64,000 bases of DNA from Stramonita haemastoma (Eukaryota; Mollusca; Gastropoda; Neogastropoda; Muricidae), in NCBI GenBank assembly GCA_030674155.1, contig CM060342.1, positions 18,835,177-18,899,176 of the forward strand, in the 5' to 3' direction. The position numbers were made by a program, and so were the translations under genes. The notes under the pieces were generated by a model. The model ran no database searches. It had not been told where the DNA came from and was given only the letters and a program-made list of their open reading frames with translations. Positions within the stretch are counted from its first letter, which is position 1. Every line of letters begins with the position of its first letter. Positions 51,237-62,549 of this stretch are shown here, piece after piece.

Positions 51237-54200
51237 TACACACACACACACACGTGTACACACACACACACACACAATTGTCCAGATATCACACTGTGGT
51301 TGATGACGAAATGCAGAGATTGAGATAAAATTCAAATTCAAAATGTATAATAATATTTTTTATTACAACATGGGCAAATTCATAAAAGAATAAGAGTAGA
51401 ATATAAAGAGTATTTTTGTTAAAAAGTTTGTTTTCTTTTGAGAATTACAAACAAACAAAAACTCTGTCTTTCTGTAATCACCAGTCACTTATGAAGAGCA
51501 CTGAATAAATTTGAAAGGCAAAAAAGACAACAGAATATGGAACAATTTTTATCTAGTACTACATACTTTTGTGTGCACAGACTGCCTAATTCTCAATTTT
51601 TGTTCTACAGAGGCAGGATGAAACTATCACAAGCTGAGAGAACAGCTTCAGCCTCTCTCTCAACTTACCCCAAAAGTTCTTGTTTCAGAAAAAAAAAAGT
51701 TAGGTGAAAATAGCAAAGAAAGACTCTTCATTTTGTAGAAAATAATGTATAAAGATTACATGCAAAATTTGAAGACAATTCATTGAATAGTTTCAAAGTT
51801 ATGGCTGTTTTTGATATGGTAGGTCAGTATCCTCCCTTTCTTCTGCTGTCCAACTGGGTATGTAGTCCCAGACTAGTACAGTACAGTCCAGTCCAATCCA
51901 GTCCGGTCCAGACCAGTCAGAACCAGTCCAGACTGGTCAGAACTAGTCCAGACTGGTTGGAACCGGTCCAGACCGGTCGGAACCAGTCCAGACCAGTCCC
52001 AGACCTGTGCACCCCCTTACTACTGATTTAAGTCACAGACCAGCCCAGTCCAGTCCAGTCCAAGACCAGTCCAGTCCAGTCCGGTCTAGACTGGTCGGAA
52101 CTGGTCAGAACCGGTCCAGACCGGTCAAACTAGTCAGAACTGGTTCTGACTGGTCCAGACCGGTCAGAACCAGTCTAGACCAGTCAGAACCAGTCTAGAC
52201 CGGTTGGAACCAGTCTAGACCAGTCTGAACTGGTTCTGACCGGTGTGGACCAGTCTAGACCAGTTCTGACTGGGTCCGACCAGTCTGGACCGGACTGGAC
52301 TTGGACTGGACTAGTCTGTGACTGAAATCAGTAGTAAGGGGGTGCACAGGTCTGGGACTGGTCTGGACTGGTTCCGACCAGTCTGGACCCGTTCCGACTG
52401 GTTCCGACCAGTCTGGACTAGTTCTGACCGGTCTGGACCAGACTGGACTGGACTGGACTGTACTAGTCTGGGACTACATACCCAGTTGGACGGCAGAAGA
52501 AAGGGAGGATACTGACCTACCATATCAAAAACAGCCATAACTTTGAAACTATTCAATGAATTGTCTTCAAATTTTGCATGTAGTCTTTATACATTATTTT
52601 CTGCAAAATGAAGAGTCTTTCTTTGCTATTTTCACCTAACTTTTTTTTTTTTCCTGAAACAAGAACTTTTGGGGTAAGTTGAGAGAGTCGTTCAAACAGA
52701 AATAGACATTCTTCCCAAACTAACTGGCAGATTTCAATAAAATTTTGTCACAATCTCTTTTACACTGCTCTCTGTCAAATTACATTATCTATTATATATT
52801 CCTGACAACCATTTTTAACATCAAAAGAAAAAGTTCTGACATCCTGTGGACGGTTGTACACATTTTCCCCCCTGAATTTACTGAACTGGGTTCAATTTTT
52901 GGTTCAAGATGTCATTACTGTTTTCAAGCTAGGCATTCACTGTCTTCATTTTGTCAAACTCTTTAATTTTATACTGCAACTCCTGAAAATAAAAGCTAAA
53001 AGGGTGTCGAAAACTATAGCACATTAAAAAAAAAATTACTCTGAAATTTTGGCTATTGTCTCTTCCAGCTGTTAGGGTTATTTTGCGTTTACTCCACGTC
53101 TTCCTTTGCATGTAAGCGAGTCAGTTGGTCTGTTTTTCTGCGAAAGTCTACACCACTGTCCGTCATGTTGTTTGGAAAATATGATGCTATGCGCATGCGT
53201 CATAAAGGGAGACAAGAAGCCTAACTGAAGGATTGTTCCTAGCAGTCCACGTAACACGAGATGAACGGCATCGCTGAACGATAGAAGACTACGTTTTCAA
53301 TTTCCAGATTTTTTGTTGACAAAAATCGGATTTTGATTAATAAAATCGTATTTCCGTATTGCCCAACTTTTTCCAAATATGGAAAAATACAGAAGGTGCA
53401 CAGGTCTGCAGTCCAGTCCAGTCCTGTACACATTTACTGTACACATTTATCTTTATTTTATACCACTTTATGTCACAGCAGATTTCTCTGTGTGAAATTC
53501 GGGCTGCTCTCCCCGGGGACAGTGCATCACCACAAGTGCAGCGCCTACCCTTTTTTTTTTTTTCCTTCAGGGATGATGTCTAAACACGACACCTGTGTGC
53601 ATGCTAGGTTTTTTTTTCATTATAATTTTGTCATCCGCTCCTACCGGCACATAATGGCCTGCTCTTCCGAAAGGCGGTTCGCAAGATGTTCTGCGTGCGT
53701 TTGCACACGGGGCCTCGGTTTACAGTCTTGTCTGCATCCCTACAAACACGAAGCCTGGTATAATACAGAACAGTACAAAAATATCCAGAAATCTGAACAC
53801 AACCAAGCCCCCTACAAACACGAAGCCTGTGGTCCCACAATACAGGACAGAGACGTCCACAATATCTGAACACACCCAAACCCCCTACAAACATGAAGCC
53901 TGTGGTCCCACAATACAGGACAGAGATGTCCACAATATCTGAACATGCCCAAACCCCCTACAAACACAAAAGCCTGTGGTCCCCCAGTACACTACAGACA
54001 GTCCAGTACTGACCTCCACAGTCTTGTTGTGGGTGACCTGGCCGTCGCGGGTCTTGTGGTAGAACTCCAGGCGGTTGGGGTACAGCTTGAGGTGCTTCCT
54101 CTGCCACGTCTGCAGGAAGGGACCCCCCAGCTTCAGGATCTCCCCCTCCACGATGCAGTCCGTGGGGCCCGCTGCGCACACAAAAGTTCAATTCTGGTTG

Positions 54201-57200
54201 TGTCAAAGACCTGTCTGTCCTTTCTCAGAGAAAAAGTCTGGGGTTAGGGTAGGGCACAGAGAGAAAAATAAACCCCACATCACATCATGAAATATCACAC
54301 GCACAGGAATCATTTAAAGTATATAAGAAGGAGGGAGGCAGGATGGTTAAGACGTTCACCTGCCTAACAAGTAAACCATGAGGTTCTCGGTTTGATTTCC
54401 AGCCTCGCCCTTTCTTCCCAGTTCGACAAAAAAAATCGAAATGAATGTCAAAACCTTTCGGATGCGACTATAAACAAAAGCCCCATGTGCAAATGCACAC
54501 TGAACATCTTGCCCACACAATTAAAAACCCTACCACCTTTTGGAAGAGCAGGCCAGTACGTGCTTGTAGGAACGGATGAAAAAAAACCCACCACCACAAA
54601 CCACATGCACACAGGTGTCATGTTTAGACACCATTCCTAAAGTCAGAATGCAGCAACCTAAATGGAGGGAAAGGGGAAAATGGCTGTATACTAAAAAAAT
54701 CTCATCATTAATGAACCTCAAAACTCTAGCCAAGGAATGAAAAAAGAAAAGTATGAAGAGTTACACAAGAGATACGAAATAGTATGTTCATGCGCATGCA
54801 TACTTGTCTTGGGAGACAACTTGACAAAAACACTGACCGCTCAAACTAATAAGCTCAACTGTTTGTCAGAAAGTATCAACAACACAGCCAGGAAATAAGT
54901 TTCCTTTTCACCAGATAAACCCAAACATCCCTACCAGAAACATTTCATTTTCAAGATAAAAATATTAACATCGCAAAAAAAAAAGTCTACTTTTACCATG
55001 TACCTACTAATGCCCTGGCAAGAACTGTTTCATCTTCACTTAACATTAACATGCAACAACGATAACTAACTCCAGCAAGAAACGTTTCATTTTCACAACA
55101 ACAAAAACACCTGTCAACATCAATGTTTTATTTTCACTACAGAAGTACTATCTTTTTCTTTGGGTTTTTTTTTGGGGGGTTTCACGACAGAAGTACTATT
55201 CATTGCTGCAAGAAGAAAACATTTCAACCTTACTTTACAATCATTAAATCCAGGCAAAAAAACCATTTCATTTTGACCATATAAACACCAATGTTGCTCC
55301 CCCAAAAAACCACTGCCTTTTCACACACAGCAACAAGCACACTAGACAGTGTGACCTTAGTTAAAGTCTGTCCCGAGCCTAAGGCTCATCAGGCCGGTGC
55401 TTATCCCGGTTTCTGTGGCGTTAAGCGACTGAGAGTCATAGACTCCCCCCTGGATACGACGCCAGTCTATCGCAGGGTTAACCCCCAACACAAGGTTGGT
55501 ACCCCTTTTACACCTGGGTGGGGTGAGAAAATTGCTGTAAAGTGCCTTTTCCAAGGGCACAACGCCATAGCCGAAAGCTGGGATCGAACCCGCAACCTTT
55601 AGATTACGAGTCCAACGCCCTAACCACTAGACTACCGCGGCGGCTCTGTGTGACCTTACCCATGTCAATGTCGTCGATCTTTCCCGGCTTGGCTTTCCGC
55701 TTCTGCTCCAGTTTGTCCGTCTCCTGGTTGACGGCCTCAAACACCGTCTCCGACACCTCCTGCTGCCACCGCTCCGACACCACCAGGGGAAGTTGCGGTA
55801 CAAGTCTTGGTCAGCTTCCGTCAGCTGCAGCACACCACACACCACCTCCGGTTTTCACCTCCGCCTTCATTGGCTATCCTGACATTTTTGTTTGAACAGG
55901 ATTTTTTTTATTATTTCTTTTATTTTATAACCACTTTATGTCATGGCAAGATTTCTCTCTGTGTAAAATTCGGGCTGCTCTCCTCTTCCCAGGGGAGAGA
56001 GAGTGCGTCGCCACAAGTGCAGCGCCTACCCATTATTTCCCCCCCCCCCCCCTCAGGGATGGTGTCTAAACATGACACCTGTGTGATTGCTGTTTTTTTT
56101 TGTTTTTTTAAAATAATTTTGTCATCCGCTCCTACCGGCACACGATGGCCTGCTCTTCCAAAAGGCGGAACGGGATTTTAACGTGTGCGCAAGATGTTCT
56201 GCGTGATTCGGATGAGACTATAAACCGAGGCCCCGTTATCATGCAATGCTTCAGGCGGCCAAATATCAGTATCACTGGTTAAAGGAACCAGTCTTGAATA
56301 TTTTATCACCTCATAAATTGTAGTATCTTACTGCTCTTGGGTTATCTACTTCAACAAGAAATGTATCATCATATCCTGCTTTGAGCAGCTAATCCAACGC
56401 CCTCTGACCTTGATGCCCTTGGTGTCCTCTTCATCGAAGGAGCCGATGTCAAAGGCGTCGGCAGCGTTGACTTCGCCCTTGGGCGGGATCAGAGGTGGGG
56501 GGTACTTCTGCAGGTACACCTGGGTCCAGTCAATGCCCTTGAAGAAGGCATGCTCCTTCACCTCCTGGGCCCTGGTTTAAAAAAACACACCCAGGACAAA
56601 ATGATTATTTGCACACATATAGTGGAAAACTCTCGACTAGGATACCAAAAGCACTTCAACACACTCATGCTACCAGTAGATTTTTATTATTTTATTTATT
56701 TTATTTTATTCTTTTATATTGAGGATAATGGGATAAGCACTCATGTGCTTTCTTTCAGCCAGTCCCCGTGTGTATGCAGTTGTGTAAATATTGTCATCTG
56801 TTCCCAGTAGTTAGTCAGTTAGTCAGTAGATGACTAACAGCTGAACTCTTCATTTCAAATACCACACCAGAAGGAAGATGGCAGGCCTTCCATAGTGTAA
56901 CAGTGTAGAAATGGGAGGGTGGAGAAAAGGAAGGAGTGTAGGGGGGGTAAAAAAAAAAAAAAGTTGTGCTGCTCTTAGCACTGGGTCTTGGACCCTTGAC
57001 TTGAGTTGTGCTGGGTCTGTGTGCTCAGCACACTGCTACAGCAATCTATTCTACCTGAAAGAGCTGGCTGAATTTCATGCAGTAAAAAATCTGTTGTGAA
57101 TTGATGTTATGCAACATACCATCAGTGAACAAACATTAAAACAAATTAATGTACTGATACAGGATCTGAGTATTGAGCATAAATTTCCCCCCCCCCCAGA

Positions 57201-59693
57201 TTTCTTTTGTGTAGCTGATATATTTACCGTTATCATATATTTGCAATTAAGCCTGTCTGTTCCGTCAATCTCCTTTGTCAGCCAAATAAAAGCAGCAGCT
57301 TTTCAATGATAAAAACACTCAGCCAAATTAAAGTGGCAGCTTTTTAACGGTAAAAACACTCAGCCAAACAAAAGTGGCAGCTTTTTAACAGTAAAAACAC
57401 TCAGCCAAATTAAAGTGGCAGCTTTTTAACGGTAAAAACACTCAGCCAAATAAAAGTGGCAGCTGTTTAACAGTAAAAACACTCAGCCAAATTAAAGTGG
57501 CAGCTTTTTAACAGTAAAAAACACTCAGCCAAACAAAAGTGGCAGCTTTTTAACAGTAAAAACACTCAGCCAAATTAAAGTGGCAGCTTTTTAACAGTAA
57601 AAACACTCAGCCAAATTAAAGTGGCAGCTTTTTAACAGTAAAAACACTCAGCCAAATTAAAGTGGCAGCTTCTCAACAGTGAGAAAAAACATCATATGCT
57701 ATAAAATACATCTGTACACAAAAGCAAAATGTGACGCTATGAACTACAATGGGTCTGACCACCAAAACAAGAGGTGAAATACGCTACACTCTGCAATGAA
57801 CTGTAACAAGATTTAAGATTTAATTCCTTTCACCCCTTTTGGGGCATGGAGGATAACAAACAAGTTCAACAGGAGAAAAGAAACCTTGCAGCAATACATC
57901 CAAAAGTATTGTCAATATCAACAAAAACAGAAAAGCAAGAATTCATCGCAAAATAATAAACAAAACAATAATAAAGACTCAGGACATTTTTTTTAAAGGT
58001 ATGTAAATTTCTGTAAAAGACACAATCTACACTGGTTAAAAGCATCAAATCAAATTTCAAAAAATACCTGCAACTCTTATGAATTTTGATAGAGACAGAA
58101 GAACTTTTCGAGATTTACATTTCATCAGCCTGCAAAAATTTTAACTGGACATGGGTTGACAAAAATGCTGAGGAATAAAATCTTGCCGTAAATGCGTAAA
58201 TTGTGTAAACAGGGGCACTAACTGATCCCTGTCCACCACTCACCCCCTTCCCCTGCAGCCCAGCCTGTCCTCCACGTCTCTCTTCAGCAGACCCTCCAGC
58301 AAGCCTCTCATCTCCGTCGACAGCGAGTCAGGCAGGTCTATGCTCTGTTAACAACACACACACAAATTTCACCATTTTGCTCTTTTGCTGTATCACACAC
58401 ATCACGTGCTGCTTCAGCATTATGCGACATCATCTTCTCTCTGTTCAATAACGGCTATACTGTATATGCCCTGCTCTCCTACTTCATAATCGTAATATTG
58501 TTTATAGTCTTACCGACCACGAAAGCCACATCAGGGCTGTCACCTCATTCAGTTTCAGTGGCTCCAGTAACTTTCAACTTAATTTCAAAACCAACACTTT
58601 CTACTACTTTCGAATATCTGACACCATTCATCTGAAAAAACAACAACCCCCACAACATTAAATGACACAATACCTAAATTATTTCATTCCTTAAGGCAAA
58701 AAAAACCCCCCACAAAAAATCAGAATGTTACACACAAATATGATGAAAAATCTGCTTAGAAAATATGAAGAGCAAAGATTTTAAACTGTATTTGTCACAT
58801 GTTTTAGCGTTTGTTGCAATTTTTGTGTGTTTAACTTGTGTCAAAATCTCAGGTTATTAACAGGTGCATTGTTTTGTTTGTTTCTGAAATATAGCTCAGC
58901 GTATGCGACCATTTTCCCTAACCATTTAGGTAGCCCCATTCTGACTTTGGGATGATGTTTCCCCTGACAAAAAAATTGTGAAAAAAGCTTTTTTTGAAAA
59001 ATCACAATAGCTGAACCACACGGTCTACACTCATAAGACAACATTCAAATGGGGTCCAAGGACTTCATTGTGGGATATGCTAAAGTGAAAGTTGTTGACC
59101 TACTACTGGTGGTATGTCTTAGTCTGTCCGGGATTTTTCATTTGAAGTCGGATCAGTCTGTCACAGGCAGTCAGGACTGCAGAGATAAAAACTACAGCCA
59201 CTCCCTCCTTTTGCACTCCCCCCCTCTCTCTCTCTCTCTCTGTGGGCTGGATGTTTAAAAAGACACTCTTTCTGCTGACTCTACTATTACCCTTTAAAAA
59301 TAAAATTTGTTTGTTCATTCACAATTCTTTTATGCCAAGCCCACTTCCCCATTCTCAAAGGAAATAAAAGGAGCATCCTATTCCCCCTTTCTCTCTCTCT
59401 CTCTTCTTCTCTTCATCACTGGGTCTCTCACCATAGTCATGGTCATGCGGTCAATCTCATGCTTGTCCTTGGTCTTGTGTTGCCTGAATGGACTGTGGCT
59501 GAAAACATACACACATCATCATCATCAACAACAACATCAACATTGCCATCAATAATAATGTTGGAGGCAGTGGCACCACCACCACCACCACCACCAAACG
59601 ATAATAATGATAATGATATGAACATAATTTGCATGTAAAATTCTACCTCTGCTACCCACACCAACACCCAAATCAACATGAAAATAAAGACAG

Positions 59694-59752
<59 letters not shown>

Positions 59753-62087
59753 CATACATACATACATACACGAGTCAAGAACTCTATCCGTGTATGCTTC
59801 ATCAAGTACTTCAGAAGAAAACGTCAATGATTATTCCCAGAAGTATCTAAAGCAGCAGTGCTTACTTACAGTAGTGACACACTAACCTTTTTAACTGCAT
59901 AACTGGGGAAAAAGCTTGCTACATAAAACCTTTGAAAGATATAACTAGTCCAAGTCATTCAAAGCTCAGTGGTTTTCATCCCACACTTACTGCACATGAG
60001 AAATGAGAGCGAGAGCTTCAAACTGGCTGGCTGAAAACTAACCATTCAGATGTAATATCACAGAGCATTCAGATCTGACTGGACGTATGTGACTGTTTGA
60101 GATGCAAGTTTACGGTGGGTGACAAATGACCTGTCCAAGTTTTTTCATCTTTTTTTGTTGTTGTTTTGTTTGTTCCTTAGTGAGAGCTTTGAAGTTCCCC
60201 ACAGGTGAGATTTTTGTATATGAGACTGTTCTCCTCCCCCCCCCCCCCCCCTCTTTAGGTAGCCGCATACTAACTTCCAGGATGATGTCTAAATATAACA
60301 CCTGTGTGCAAGCGCTTAAAAAAACCAGTGTCATCCATTCCTACCAGCACGAAATGGCCTACTCTTACAAAAAGCTGAAGAGGTTTTTAACCCTTTGCTT
60401 GGCACAACGCCCCAAAGCGCCCGACCCTGTCCTTGGGCAAAACGCCCCAAAGCGCCCGGCGACATGACCGTCACTTCAGAGCGATCATACATTCGAAATT
60501 CCCGCCAATCTCGCTTCAAATCACGTGAATATAGAAGCCACGAGACTGCCCGCGAGACTTCCGCATGTTTATTACAAATGGCGGCGATTGGAGTGAGTTT
60601 GTTGCAAGTTTTGGAGGAAAAAAATCGCAAATTTTTCCAAGATGGATGCTATCTTCGAACCCAACATTTACGATCCTTTTTACAGCTTCCATGCCGAAAA
60701 TATGACGCTGTGAGATGTGTATCTAGGCTCAAATATCGATGTAATCGATCCTAGTAGTGTGTGCACTTCTGAGTTTGTTGACTGAAGTGAGAGAGACGAC
60801 TTTGACTACGGCGAAGTTCAAGACGAAAATCGATCGTCAAATCTAACACGGCCGATACGCGTTTTGAATTCTACTCTTAGATTTGGGGAAATTATCGTGG
60901 ATTTCAAGTTCGGCAATGGTTCAGAACTTGATATATTTTGTTATTTGGTTGCTATTCGGGATTTTGATACGGTAGCGGCTCAAACTTAAACGTTAAGCTG
61001 ATCGCGATCATCGGTAAACAAAAATGGCGATCGTCGGAATGTTCGATGTGTTCGTGCACCATTTATCAAAAAAACTAAAAAACCAACAGTAGGTTGAAAA
61101 TATCTTTTCTATAATTGTTTCTTAATGTTTTAGTTTTTATTTAATCAAAATCCATGCACGCATTCTAAAGTTATTGCAACGCTAACTGTAACACACACAA
61201 ACCAATCAATGACTTTGTGTGTTTATGCATTATAATTCTAAAAGAAAATAAAAATAATGACAAAAATTGGGTATTAGCAATTTCTTTATTCATTTCTGCA
61301 TCTTGCTGTTTTTATTTCATCAAAATCCACCTGACCATTGTAGAGTTATTGCATGTTAAATACATACACCCACTCACAAGCCATCCACCTCCATTTTCTC
61401 TGCCCGGCAGGAAGGTGATAAATGATTTTGCTGTGCCCAGCAAAGGGTTAATGTGTGGGCAAGATATTCTGTGTGCGTTCACACACAGGGCCTCGGTTTT
61501 TAGTCTCATCCGAAGGACTTTGACATTCAGTTTGATTTTTTCGTCATATTGAAAACAAAGGCCGAAGGTGGGAATCAAACCCACAATCTCACAATTTACT
61601 TGTTAGGTAGGCAAGCTTCTTAACCATCCTGCCACCTTCCTTCTTAAAAATGATGTTTACATTGGGGCTCAAACTCAGGACCATCCACATGTTATGCGGA
61701 TGTGATAACCCCAACACTACAGGTATGGTTGTTTTTGTTTATTTTAACCCCCCCGGCCATACATTTCAGGAGGTTTGAGAGTCCCCTCCTTTACCAACAA
61801 CCCCCCCAAAAAAACAACAACAAAAAAACAACAACAAAATCAAGATGAAAGTATCACCGCACACAGTTTTTATGTATGCTGTATGTACAATGTTTTCCTA
61901 GCTCTCTCTCTGTGTCTGTCTGTCTTACCCCTTGAGGAGCTTGTAGAGCATGCAGCCGAAGGAGAACCAGTCAGCACTGGAGTCGTAGGACTGGCCCTTC
62001 ATCAACACTTCGGGGGCCATGTACCCGTGGGTGCCTCTGTGGGTGGAATGGAAGATGGACAACATTATTCATCATGTGAGTGAGTGA

Positions 62088-62160
<73 letters not shown>

Positions 62161-62170
62161 TCTCTCTCTT

Positions 62171-62202
<32 letters not shown>

Positions 62203-62478
62203 TAAAATCACTGATAAAAAGACTAACACACATGCATGCACGCACACACACACACACACGCACACACACAGAGCCAAAGGAACTATTAATCATGATATAC
62301 CGACACTTTTACAACCATGACTGATATATACACGACACACAATCTTTTATTTTGTTTGCACATGCATGTACACACACACACACACACACGCACACACACA
62401 CAAACACACACACACACACACAATGTTAGCATATTTTTTCTTTTACACACACACACATGCACATATGAATGCACACAC

Positions 62479-62549
<71 letters not shown>

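Noticed and set aside
53885..54181. Extension of the GRK PH exon into the downstream frame
   Set aside because: The frame runs past a clear GTCAGT donor into the 73-bp repeat; the next PH exon fits in phase.
55580..55648. tRNA gene (A box, B box, CGT in the anticodon loop position)
   Set aside because: It is the head of a SINE with a target duplication and a matching second copy; the arms do not form a full acceptor stem. The same applies to the heads at 15800-15893, 24440-24520 and 1460-1545.
60395..60754. 119-residue open frame in the piggyBac-like element
   Set aside because: It starts in the terminal repeat and shows no transposase motif; probably chance.
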